This document shows, in pieces, positions 21,398-30,580 of a stretch of DNA of 64,000 nucleotides. The DNA is taken from the NCBI GenBank assembly GCA_964036045.1, contig OZ038381.1, forward strand, positions 69,750,242 through 69,814,241, written 5' to 3'. The stretch is from Eutreptiella sp. 'Long Island Sound 2002'. Lineage: Eukaryota > Euglenozoa > Euglenophyceae > Eutreptiales > Eutreptiaceae. Each line of letters begins with the position of its first letter. Within the stretch, counting starts at the first letter, position 1. The notes below the pieces were generated by a model, which was not told where the DNA came from, ran no database searches, and worked only from the letters and a program-made list of their open reading frames with translations. The position numbers were made by a program, and so were the translations under genes.

Positions 21398-22027
21398 AGC
21401 AGTGATGATTGCCACAGTTCCTTCTTTGCTTCACTTCACATCACACACAAAGAAAGCAGATACCGGGGGGGGGGGGATTAGGGGCTGAAAATTTTCATTT
21501 GGACAAATTTCGAAGCCCTCCCTCGTACCAAATTTTTCCTTCAATTTTAAGGATTCTCTGTGCCATACTGTGTACATCAAACACGGGCTGCAGGGAGGGT
21601 TTCCTGTGTGCTGCATGCAGTGCGAATGCGTAACATAGAGATGAGACGCGGTGTCTATTGACACTGTGTTCTCTGTAGGTCCGCACGACCGCTGACGTTC
21701 ACATCGAATGTGGTGTACATCTAGCAGGCTGCGCGATTGGCAAGTGATCTGCAAGTGGTGATCTGCAAGTGGTTTACCTGTTTGCTATGTACCCACGCAG
21801 ACATGGATCGTTTTGTTGTACCCGGAAATAACAGCAACCATCCAGAGCCCAGTAGGAAACAACAGCAACCATCCAGAGCCCACTAGGAATCCACAATGAA
21901 CATCCACTAGGAAGCAGCAGCAAGGGGCCTCATACCAAATTTTCCCTTCATTTCTAAGGGGCAATACCAGTTTTTACCCCCTTAATTTTGGTCATCCCAA
22001 AAAAAACCTTTTAAAAATTCCCCCCCG
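21398..22027. repeat. Gene-free stretch with two small repeat sets
   Basis: CCAAATTTTTCCTTCAATTT at about 21529 recurs as CCAAATTTTCCCTTCATTTC at about 21933, same orientation and roughly 404 bp apart. ACAGCAACCATCCAGAGCCC is repeated in tandem at about 21831 and 21862, with a decayed third copy after it; each copy ends in CYAGTAGGAA or a near variant. There is a G run at about 21465-21476. No coding signal. Confidence 0.6.
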
Positions 22028-22574
22028 GTGGTATCCCAAACTTGCATCCCCTTTGCTTGCATTTCCTACATGCTGTCAGTGGCTTTACCCACCCATGCTT
22101 CAGGGTTCACCAAGATCGCCACGATCAGGGCAGACCCACGGCAAGCCGCCCATCGTGCATGTCTTGTCTTTTCCACAAGTCGTTGCGCCTACACAGCCGC
22201 TGCAACAGGCATGTGTCGCTATTTATCCGTGCTTTGGTTTCGTTCAGACAGAGCTTGCGGTGTGAACCTTTGGAATCAAGCTGGCCCTAGTTGTGATAGG
22301 GACTGGGTTGCATTGGGCGCAAAGCGCAAAAGTGCAGATTTACACTATTTTTTTTGCATTTGCACCGAAACTGCGGTCTGGCAAGGTGGGTGGGTGCCAG
22401 ACCGAGTTTACGTCGAGGCCCCTGTACCCCTGTACTCCGTGTCCTGTCCTCACCGAGCCTCGCCTACCAGTTTGTGTTTGTTCTCTGGTCGTCAGTGTGT
22501 TTTATCTTTTGTAGACGTTGCTGACTGGGCGCTGTACACCGACCATCACAGCGCACTACAACACTCCTATTGTC
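22028..22574 (+). CDS. Unrecognised ORF upstream of a decayed gene
   Basis: A 189-residue frame opens at ATG 22028 and closes at 22597, overlapping the start of the next call by 23 bases. It is Cys-, Ala- and Trp-containing with no recognised motif. Because the following ORF starts at a plausible ATG (22575), this stretch may instead be its upstream region. Low confidence in translation. Confidence 0.15.
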
Positions 22575-23716
22575 ATGTCTTCCCCCATACAGTTTGATGA
22601 AGCGGTGGGGTTTGCTGCGGTGCAGGCCAAGCCTTTCTCGGGAGCCCCGCTGCCGCTGGTGGTGAAGGAGGCCATGCAGCGCGCCAAGGCCGCACGGTTG
22701 ACGGGGTCGCCCTTGCAGAACTTGTGGGCGAACTGAGTGGGGTGGCGATGTTCAGCGTTGCCTCCACGTTGCTTACCATGTTCGAGCTGTACTGGGCCGT
22801 ACCACTGGAGTTTAGCGTGCGGACATGGATCCCTGTCAATGGAGGAGAGGAGTCCATGGAGGGTCCACGGGATTCGGCTGTCAAGACCGCCAGGAGGTTG
22901 GTCGGAAGATGCGCACATTGACAATGGAGACGAAACACGATGGCCAGGTGAGGAGAATGGGCGTGACCGGCGTTGACCAAGGCCAATTCCAAGGCCCCCC
23001 GAAAGCGCTTTGACGCACCTGTGTGGACCCACAGGCGGCTCAAGGCGGTCGAAAACGACCTTCGCGACATGGGGCATGGCAAGCTGCCCTTGGCCCTGGC
23101 TATGGAGTGTGGCATGTTGTCCTGCGTTGTGATGTGAATGCCTTGGGGGCCCGAAGGAGCGCAGATGCAGTTGCACGAAAAATAGAAATGCGGGCGCAAA
23201 CGGGACAAAAAGAACGGGCATGGAGCGCGAAAGGGGAAATCTTAGCGCTCCGGTTCCTCTTTCTCCGACCAAAGCGACTCCAACTCGTTTGGCGGCAGCT
23301 CCTTGTCGTCTGTTTTGTCTGGCGGCAGCAAGGCACGGCCAGCCCCAAAGGCAGCAACGCACCGACAGGTTTGGTAGTGGTTTCCGAAGTTCAAGTACGT
23401 TGATGGCATCAAGCATTTCCGAAACCGTGAGGCGGCCCTTATCCGTTGTGATGGTCCCGTAGAGATGCCGTGTGGGACTGTGGAATGCGTGAGTTGGGGT
23501 GCGCAAGTGACACGGGCCACAGACAAGAGACCAATTGTTGGAGGCAATCGCTCTCTAGCGCGAGGCCTACGCCGGGCAGTATGCCGAGGTCCGAGCGCAG
23601 GCGGAGTCCCACCTCGGATTTTTTCGGGGCATCTTTGGCACCTCGCGCGAGAGGCCAACCCTTGGCACGCGCTTGAACGCAAAGGTTGTTCCGGCCAAAT
23701 GGTTCCAGTCTTCTAA
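22575..23716 (+). pseudogene. Decayed ORF of an unidentified, probably mobile, element
   Basis: The forward strand yields protein-like blocks in sequence. MSSPIQFDEAVGFAAVQAKP runs from 22575 with a helical continuation to a stop at 22734. Frame-2 blocks cover about 22724-22921 and 23000-23136; the latter includes KRFDAPVWTHRRLKAVEND. A long frame-2 stretch (23246-23714) has a single TAG at 23375 between two Trp codons. That last stretch begins Ser/Gly-rich, then reads KFKYVDGIKHFRNREAALIR. Frame 2 recurs across the region, with at least one frameshift and several stops. No family is recognised; a helical KYVDGIK segment could come from a gag-like or recombinase core-binding region. It lies 2.6 kb upstream of the recombinase relic and might belong to the same element. 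Confidence 0.4.
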
Positions 23717-23734
23717 CTAAAATGGCCGGAACAA
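23686..23734. other. 12-bp perfect inverted repeat
   Basis: TTGTTCCGGCCA at 23686-23697 and TGGCCGGAACAA at 23723-23734 are exact reverse complements with a 25-nt gap. The stop codon of the decayed ORF (23714) lies in the gap. Both arms carry the octamer TGTTCCGG/CCGGAACA that recurs downstream. Confidence 0.8.
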
Positions 23735-23891
23735 AAAAATTGGAAGTTGATTTACCCCCCAACCAAGCACACCCATTCATGCTATGAAAATATGTTGTTT
23801 GCTAGCCTAGGGGCACCCCGCTAGTACTTTCAGATTTGCCATGTTCCGTGTTGTCGTGCGAAAAACATTTGCATTAAAAAAACAGTTTTTG

Positions 23892-23947
23892 CCGGAACAC
23901 CACCAGAACACCGCCAGAACAAGTTACCGGAACACCACCGGAACACG
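23892..23947. repeat. Five short CCGGAACA-type repeats
   Basis: Five units of 11-13 bp: CCGGAACACCA, CCAGAACACCG, CCAGAACAAGTTA, CCGGAACACCA, CCGGAACACGC. A second, more diverged set lies at 25187-25222 in the same orientation, and an exact 17-bp inverted match to 23929-23945 lies at 26195-26211. Confidence 0.8.
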
Positions 23948-24311
23948 CAAGGGACACAAAGATAAAGGGTAAGTGGAACATACATTGTAGGTCAAGGTGC
24001 CGGCCAGAGCGCATGGGGTTGGTCTCTTTGCAAGTCCTTCGCCCAGTAGTCTTTCGTTCCTCATGGGGCCAAAGAGCACCATGGAACGTTTCCCACCGGC
24101 CCCACTACTCCCCCCTTCTCAATCTCTAACCACCACACCGTCACCCTGCACCCCTACCCATGGAACGTTTCCCACCGGCCCCACTACCCCCCCCCCCCCA
24201 CCCCCCTCCCTTCTCAATCTCTAAGCACCACACCGTCACCCTGCACCCCTACCCCCAGACTTTTGTCCCTGTTAGCCGTGGGTGCACCCCCCCCTCCCCT
24301 CACATACACAC
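23948..24311. repeat. Tandem duplication of about 80-95 bp; no gene
   Basis: ATGGAACGTTTCCCACCGGC occurs at about 24081 and 24161, each time followed by a C-rich run, TTCTCAATCTCTAA, CACCACACCGTCACCCTGCA and CCCCTACCC. The second copy is longer through an expanded C run. Confidence 0.8.
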
Positions 24312-24948
24312 ACACAAAGACGATGATGAAGGCACATCCACACACCCATCCCCCCCTCACACCCATTCCTCCTTCCTCGTTCCTCTATCCTACCCTTCCC
24401 CTAGTAGTTAAGGTTAGGGTATGCCCTTTTCTTTTTGCACGTTCTTTACATGTGTTATGTGTGTTTCCTTCGTTGCATACAACAAGTATGAAGAGTACTT
24501 CAACTGGTTGCAGGTATGTTGACCTTCACCAATCTGCTGTGTGCTAGTGTGTGTCGTAGGTGTGTAGGTGGATCAATGGATTGGTTGGTTGGGTGTGGTG
24601 GGTGTGCAGGTGGATCAGTGGATTGGTTGGTTGGTGTATTGTGATGTTTTTGGGTGTGAGCTATGTGTTTTTGTGTGTGTGTGTGTGTGCGTGTGTGTGT
24701 GTCCTTCTTCTTGCCCACATATGCACACCAGCACACAGCAGGTTGGTGAAGGTCAACATGCCTGCAGACGGTGTAAGTACTCTTCATACTTGTGTATGCA
24801 ATGAAGGAAACACACATAACACATGTAAAGAACCTGCAAAAAGAAAAGGGCATACCCCCCCTAACCTTAACCGCTAGGGGAAGGGGAGCATAGAGGAAGG
24901 AGGAAGGAGGAATGTCTGTGGGAGGGGATGGGTGTGTGGAGGTGCCTT
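24312..24948. mobile_element. Foldback-type inverted repeat element
   Basis: The left arm (about 24312-24555) and right arm (about 24719-24948) are imperfect reverse complements over some 235 bp. Matching blocks include GTTAAGGTTAGGG, TATGCCCTTTTCTTTTTGCA, TTCTTTACATGTGTTATGTG, AGTATGAAGAGTACTT and GTTGACCTTCACCAA. The loop of about 160 bp is a G/T-rich microsatellite. There is no coding capacity; mirrored frames in the two arms reflect the symmetry. The structure fits a foldback transposon or a large MITE. Target-site duplications were not identified. Confidence 0.75.
24545..24715. repeat. G/T microsatellite loop
   Basis: Repeats of GGTGGATCARTGGATTGGTT followed by a run of GT dinucleotides (about 24673-24705). 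It forms the unpaired centre of the inverted repeat. Confidence 0.85.
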
Positions 24949-25186
24949 CATCAACGGTTTTGTATGTGTGGGGTGTGTGTGGGGGGGAGCCAAACCTGGG
25001 GAGCTAAGCAACCCACTGACCAACCAAGTGACTATCCTAGCCACTTACCAATGCACCAACACACCAACCACACTACCACACAGCAGGAGAGGGGTGGGGG
25101 CTTGTTGGATGTACTAAAAAGAAAATTTGCAATTTGTTGGAACCAACATGTTCTGGCAGTATTTCAAACAATTGGCTTGAACGCCA

Positions 25187-25222
25187 CCGGAACATCGCCG
25201 GTACAACTTACTAGAACTCAAC
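25187..25222. repeat. Second CCGGAACA cluster
   Basis: CCACCGGAACATCGCCGGTA followed by ACTTACTAGAACTCAACCGG and AACA. It aligns over about 33 bp with 23913-23945 and lies 1.28 kb from it, in the same orientation on the other side of the foldback element. Confidence 0.65.
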
Positions 25223-25228
25223 CGGAAC

Positions 25229-26160
25229 AAAGGTTGCCAAAAGTCTGAAACCCATACACGTAGTGGGGGCAACCTCTAGCCCCCAACGACAGATGTACAG
25301 GCACCAAACAACAAAAGTTGGCTGTAGGCGCATTCACAGGGCAAAAATATAGAAGGAATGAAGTTTTACCCACTTGGGAGGATACGTTCATACAAACCAA
25401 GAACAGTTGCCACTGTGGAGCACAATTGACCATAGCCGTACTAGAGATTCCCGTATCCCAAGCAATATACGCATGGGGACGCAAATAGCAAAAAGAAACA
25501 CTAGGCACGGCAACGGGACACACTAGCGGAAAAAAAGCATATGTCCCAACCTTGGATCAATCGTGGAAATATTGATGTGGACATATAAAACGAGCCACTG
25601 ACAAAGATGGGTGACAAAAGTTTAGAATGCATGCACCTAGTGGAGGTTGGCCATAGCCCCACACAACATTCAAGCAAGGCCCGAATGACAAAAACAAGCC
25701 GCTAACACGCGAAACACGCAAGAAATAGATGGAAAACATCATTTGCACGTTTCGGAAATTATGGATTGTGTCTATTTCATAGGCACGGGGATCTATATAG
25801 ATTAAACACAAATGCCAACATTTTGAAGTGCATACTCCCAGGGGAAGCTACCTTTGAACCTACAGAGCATTTGTCGTGACACCAACTAGTAAAAAGAAGC
25901 ACGAGGCACAACAACCATACACAAGTGAAACGGGAAAACCCAAATGTCACCCTTGGAAAGTCATACAACTATGACTTTGCACCAAGAATACCAGCAGTGT
26001 TGAAGACGGGTGTCAAAAGTTCAAAATGCATGCACCTAGTGGAAGTTGACCCTAATCCCACACAACATGTGAGCCAGGCCGTAATGACACAGACAAGCAC
26101 GGAACACGCTCAGCACGCAAGAGAAGGACGGAAAACATCATTTGCAAGGTTCGGAAATTA
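25229..26160. repeat. Degenerate satellite, period about 200 bp
   Basis: Monomers can be aligned by a core like AAAATGCATGCACCTAGTGG. Clear copies are at 25627 and 26026 (399 bp apart, highly similar for over 140 bp, both ending near TTCGGAAATTATGG). Decayed copies are at about 25250 and 25827, and a weak one near 25411. The spacing suggests a monomer of about 200 bp with alternate monomers more alike. It is not coding, though one forward frame stays open through its right end. Confidence 0.7.
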
Positions 26161-26194
26161 TGGCGATACACCAAGTTATTTGGTCCCCACTGCT

Positions 26195-26211
26195 TGTTCC
26201 GGTGGTGTTCC
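26195..26211. repeat. 17-bp inverted match to 23929-23945
   Basis: TGTTCCGGTGGTGTTCC is the exact reverse complement of GGAACACCACCGGAACA at 23929. The pair encloses 2.28 kb. Flanking bases do not continue the match, and no target duplication is evident. Confidence 0.7.
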
Positions 26212-26289
26212 CGAAGGAAAATTTCCGGACCAAAACCCATTTGGAATGTTCTCGCCGGGAAAACCTTTATGTTCAAACGTGTTCCAAGG

Positions 26290-27070
26290 GAAGCGGCTGT
26301 GCGACAAAAACGGCCTGTTCATTCCTAGGACATACCTTATGGGACTCGCCTGGGTCGTCATCACGACGTCATCGATCAAGGGCACCATCGCCGCCGTGCG
26401 CGCACTCATAAAGGTGGGGTGGGTGCAGCACATCGTCGCGCAAGGCGACATGCTCTTGGCCAAGGTGGTGGCCCACCTTCACCTAGAATCTGGCCCCTCG
26501 GCTGAGCATTGGGGGTTGCCAAAGATGTTCCTCGCCATGGTCACTTAGGCATGATCGCTCAAGGATTGGGAGTTCATTGCATTGGCGGTTATCGCAGTGG
26601 GCGCCCGCCTGTAGGACGGCGAGGCGGTCACGGCCATCCACCCACGTTCACGTGCCCGTTGATGCTCCACTTCTTTGGAGAAAAGAGCCGGGAGCTGGCA
26701 GAACACGTAGCTAGGACCGTATTGCACGGCATGTGCGCCGGGCGGTGGCCAAGCCGTGCACGTGGCATGGCCAAGCCGTGCACGTGGCAAGACCACCCGC
26801 ACCTGGTGTCCCTACACGGGTCTGGAGTGGACATGGAGACTTTCACCACGCGCCTACTTGCCAGTACCTGCTTCCAACACCTGGGGTTCCATGCTTGCGG
26901 CCGATTTGGGGCAGCAATTTTGTTCCTTGCCGGCTGCACTACACCGGTCGCCATGTTCTGAAGCGGGTGCTAGTTGCCGCAGTCAGTTACACTGCACTAC
27001 GGCCAGGCGCGGCCGGGGTGGGAGTTCGCAAGCAGATATCGCCTACCGTAGCCCACACTTGGGGAGTGTA
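26290..27070 (+). pseudogene. Tyrosine recombinase, catalytically dead
   Basis: These enzymes cut and rejoin DNA through a covalent phosphotyrosine. A helical core-binding-like stretch (about 26335-26545, including SSIKGTIAAVRALIKVGW) precedes the catalytic part. In frame 2, WEFIALAVIAVGARL is followed by TAG (26612-26614) and DGEAVTAI: the stop sits three residues before the conserved Glu, the Arg I position. In frame 1 come GEKSRE (near 26680) and HACGRFGAAILFLAG, where His (26890) plus 3 is Gly instead of Arg II. TAG then stands nine residues before the Tyr, where Cre and XerD have Trp or His, and LHYGQARPGWEF carries the Tyr (26998-27000). His to Tyr is 36 codons, against 35 in Cre and XerD. 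Crypton or DIRS-type origin is possible. Stops at 26546, 26552 and 26956, and a frameshift, add to the decay. The same frame is open from 25925, but that part overlaps the satellite. Confidence 0.72.
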
Positions 27071-28544
27071 ACCCGTCGTGCGAAAAGCGTGAAGTCCACT
27101 TCACTTCTTGGTTCCCGGACTAGGTGGTGCGGGACCTCCTAGAGGCTGCTACTAGGCGTGCTCTTGTGGCCGTGTAGGCAGAGGCCACAAAAAGGGGGTG
27201 CACTTCATCCCCACGTGGCCCGCGCCTGCGCCCCCCCCCCCATTGATGCACGGGTGCAAGCGCCCATTGATAGTGTGGTGGCCGCACTGCCCCACTGGGT
27301 CAAAGGGCCAGCCGAGGGCAAGGGTTTGGTGCCTCTTTCATGATGTAGGGGATAATGTCAAGGTGGCGGCAAGGAGGGGGAATCACATAGTGCAGTGCAG
27401 GCTTGTTTAGGTGGGACCACTGCATGCGGCGCTGGTGGTGGCGGAAGGCTCCTACCAAATCCCACGAGGGCATGGTCCGGTACCACTGTTGGCGACACGG
27501 GAAGGGTTGGGCGGGTTCGGCTCACACAAAGTTTATGCCTCTTTCTACTTCAATGGGTTGATGGGTTGGTGCCACCACCTCAGACACCAGCATCATCCCC
27601 AAGTATTTGGCCAGGAAGTACCTTTTGTCCCTTGGGGTGTATGGTAACATAAGTGTTGTTCAACAAGTCATCTTGCTGAAGTTTACATGTTGCTATGGTT
27701 GAAGGACATAAACCCACATATTGCTGAATCAGTACTAAGGCTGGAGAACACTTGGGCCTAGTGTTCTGGGGTGGGTTTCCCCCACCAATTCTACACCCTA
27801 GTGGTATCCCCCTTATGACAAAACCAAATTTGCAACAACAAATCAGGGGCATGCAGTGGCAAATCTGGTGGACCACTAACAAACTGTGTGGTGTGTAGGT
27901 AAGGCATACAATCAAATGACATAGTACACGGTTTTGAATAGGTGGATCAAGTTTAGGGGGAGCACCTGACGCGGTGCGCTCGCGGCGCGGAGATTTGGCG
28001 TTCCGGCCTGGCCAAGCAGGTGCAGCTTCTGCCCCGGGGCCACTTGTTTGGGTGTTTTGAGCCTAGTCCGTGATACTCTTGAGTTGAACTACTATTTGGA
28101 ACACACCAAGAATAGAGCTGCGTGTAGCAGTGGTCTTCCAAGTTGACAGGCCGTGAACAAAATTCGCATATGGCCACCAAGAATTACCAACCATCCTACA
28201 TATTGGGGAGTGTCTACGGAGGGTTTTCCAGTTTTCCATTTGGAGAGTGTGGAGAGTGAATTTGTTGGAAATTCTGAATTGGGCTGTTGTGCAGCATTGT
28301 GTTATTGTGGCATTTGCTTTCCCTTTTCAAGTCTTGCTATGCTGTGTCTCTTTCTCTCCACACACACATGCAACCCCCCCCTCTTTTTTATATTGCACAA
28401 TGGCACATGGCACATGTGTAAGAAAGAAAATGTCAAGCATGGGTGCAGTCCCACAATTCAAAGAAGCTGAAGGACATTACCGGCCATCCTGGGCACAAGG
28501 TGATGTTGCGCAAAAGGTGATTGTATTCAGGAAACATGATGAGG
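27071..28544. other. No intact gene; coding-like scraps
   Basis: Between about 27450 and 27770 the forward strand gives protein-like pieces in different frames: a stretch ending in SFYFNG, then SIIPKYLARKYLLSLGVYGN (about 27590-27650), then HLAEVYMLLWLKDINPHIAE (about 27670-27730). Together they look like a decayed gene, but I recognise no family. A GC-rich patch lies at 27969-27990. A 105-residue frame at 28247-28564 has a hydrophobic start and no known motif. Confidence 0.3.
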
Positions 28545-28760
28545 CTAGCTGTAATTGCAGATGAAGAATCCCTTTAATTGGGAGGCATTAAGGTGATATT
28601 TGTGCATAGGCAACATGACTTTGTTTGCATAGCACATTTCTACATTGTGTTTTGTCCATACCATTGTTGATTGTGCCACGAAATACCTCTTTGTAGTTTC
28701 TAGTTGTCCCTTTGTGCACAAATTTGGATGCACAAATTTTGCCATATTCGTTTTTAGCAA
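28545..28760 (-). pseudogene. Unrecognised minus-strand ORF, 71 residues
   Basis: A basic, Cys-containing peptide whose central segment reads TKRYFVAQSTMVWTKHNVEM. It lies just downstream (on the minus strand) of the cysteine-cluster ORF, in a different frame, with a stop between them. AT content is higher than in the surroundings. It may be another piece of the same broken gene; no family is recognised. Confidence 0.2.
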
Positions 28761-28772
28761 TCACCAATGGTC

Positions 28773-29010
28773 CTAGACATTGAAGGCAATTCCACTAGGG
28801 GTGAGCAACGTGCATTTATTTGTCTCGTTGCATGCAGCCCCAACAGATGTAGCGATGTGGCAGAAACTTTGGTCGCATTTGGTTGCTACACACCACTTCT
28901 TGTGTACATTGAATTCTTGGCATTCCACACACATGTTGCGATGTAGAGGAAAAGTGTACCATCTATGGGTATAGTAACCAAATGGGCTATCAGACTTCAG
29001 ACTTCAGACT
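28773..29010 (-). pseudogene. Cysteine-cluster peptide, possibly transposase tail
   Basis: The minus-strand frame ending at TAG (28775-28773) reads through SPFGYYTHRWYTFPLHRNMC and continues with Cys-x2-Cys, nine residues, Cys-x4-Cys-x4-Cys-His, then two further Cys. Such a metal-binding cluster after a basic segment resembles the cysteine-rich C-terminal domain of piggyBac-like transposases. The spacing differs in the middle, and no catalytic core was found beside it. The upstream limit is uncertain because the frame enters a CAGACTT repeat. An unrelated zinc-binding exon is an alternative. Confidence 0.25.
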
Positions 29011-29640
29011 TTTATGGACCATCACCCCTAACCCCCCCCCCCCCACCCCAACACCCTTTCTACCCCCCCCCCCCCGTGTCAGACTTCGCCTCCCCCCCCC
29101 CCATGTTTCCCCCAATATCAAACTTGTCCATTGTCACAACACCCTTGAGGTGTAGAAGTGGGTTGTGGTCTCGACCCTAGCGTCTGAAACCCAGCTAGTG
29201 CTTGCAAACCCTTCAATGATGGTGCGTGCCCCCCCCCCCCCCCACCCCACCCCACCCCACCCCATCTCTCTGACTCAAACCGATTGGGGGGCTCATATGT
29301 GACTGAAGACAAGTGGGAACAGAATCCTGATGTCTGGCCCAAGCAACCTCACCTGAGCTAATCGGGTCGGTTTTGTTGGTCGGGTGGGTGGGTGGGGGTT
29401 CATCGGGTTGGGCCGGAACTGTGGAGAGGGGCGGTAGTGGGTATCGAGTACGGCACGGCACAGCACGGCACAGCACAGCACATCACAGCACATCAGAGCA
29501 CACCACAGCACAACACAACATACAGCATAGCACAGCATATTACAGCACAACACAGCACAACACAGCCCCTACGGCCGCCCAAGAGAGCCTCCCTCCCTCC
29601 CTCCCTCCCTTCCTCCCCTCCCTCCCTCCCTCCCACCCTG
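28995..29640. repeat. Cluster of homopolymers and microsatellites
   Basis: In order: CAGACTT repeats (28995-29012); C runs at about 29031-29043, 29064-29075 and 29090-29101; C run plus CCCCA repeats (29228-29264); GGTGG repeats (29383-29398); CACAGCA-type 5-bp repeats (about 29452-29566); CCCT repeats (about 29589-29634). Frames here are translations of these repeats. Confidence 0.85.
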
Positions 29641-29710
29641 TCATTTCCCTTCTTGTGTGGTTGAGGTTAGGGAGGGTATGCCTGTTTTTCTTTTTCAGGT
29701 TTTCTTTTAT
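29641..29710 (+). repeat. Fragment related to the foldback arm
   Basis: GAGGTTAGGGAGGGTATGCC followed by TGTTTTTCTTTTTCAGG parallels GTTAAGGTTAGGG...TATGCCCTTTTCTTTTTGCA of the left arm at 24411-24440, and both are preceded by CCT-rich sequence. It is a probable solo arm fragment 5 kb from the element. Confidence 0.5.
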
Positions 29711-29867
29711 AGTAGAGTGCTTTCCCGCTTGCCAGCTTACCAAGGTCCGAACCCCCCCAAAAAAATAGGAGGTATGTTACTCCGTTCCTTAGTTAGTTCT
29801 GGTGGAGGGGGAGCGGTCCACCTAAGGGTGGATGGGGCACCGCTCCCCCAGGCGCCCCCTTGACACC

Positions 29868-30580
29868 TGTTTACCCCCCTCCGTGGAACATTAAATGCAT
29901 TACGCACCTGTATACCCCCCTCAGTGGAACATTAGACACATTAGACACCTGCATACCCCCCTTAATGGAACATTAGACACATTAGACACCTGTATACCCC
30001 TCTCAGTGGAGCATTAGACACATTAGACACCTGTATACCCCCATCCGTGGAACATTAGACAAATTCAACACCTGTATACCCCTCTCAGTGGAACATTAGA
30101 CATATTAGACACCTGTATACCCCCCTCAGTGGAACATTAGACACATTCGACACCTGTATACCCCCCTCAGTGGAACATTAGACACATTCAACACCTGTAT
30201 ACCCCTCTCAGTGGAACATTAGACGCATTAGACACCTGTATACCCCCCTCAGTGGAACATTAGACACATTAGACACCTGTATACCCCTCTCAGTGGAACA
30301 TTAGACACATTAGACACCTGTATACCCCTCTGAGTGGAACATTAAACGCATTACACACCTTTATACCCCTCTCAGTGGAACATTAGACACATTCGACACC
30401 TCCATAAACGCCTTAGTGGAACATTAGACACATTAGACACCCGTATACCCCCCTCAGTTGAACATTAGACACATTAGACACCTGTATACCCTTCTCAGTG
30501 GAACATTAGACACATTCGACACCTGTATACCCCCCTCAGTGAAACATCAGACACATTAGAAACCTGTATACCCCCCAATT
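29868..30580. repeat. Array A: 41-bp minisatellite, about 17 units
   Basis: The unit runs ACCTGTATACCCCCCTCAGT then GGAACATTAGACACATTAGA then C, 41 bp. Inside it, ACATTAGAC is present twice in tandem. The first unit (29868) reads TTTACCCCCCTCCGTGGAAC, much closer to array C than later units are. Variants are mostly single substitutions such as ATTCGAC for ATTAGAC. No coding potential. Confidence 0.95.

Noticed and set aside
22556-23506. Reverse-strand ORF of 316 residues, the longest in the window
   Set aside because: It has a Pro/Arg/Ser composition without motifs and lies opposite forward blocks that look more protein-like in a recurrent frame. A real minus-strand gene cannot be fully excluded, but I consider it a shadow.
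24855-24872. Telomere-like CCCTAACCTTAACC
   Set aside because: Only one or two irregular units, inside a foldback arm, with no array. Not evidence for a telomere or fusion point.
24560-24877. ORFs rich in Cys, Val and Trp in the foldback region
   Set aside because: They translate the GT microsatellite and inverted arms; mirrored frames on both strands follow from the symmetry.
29380-29670. Ser/His/Thr-rich and Cys-rich ORFs
   Set aside because: They are translations of CACAGCA and CCCT microsatellites.
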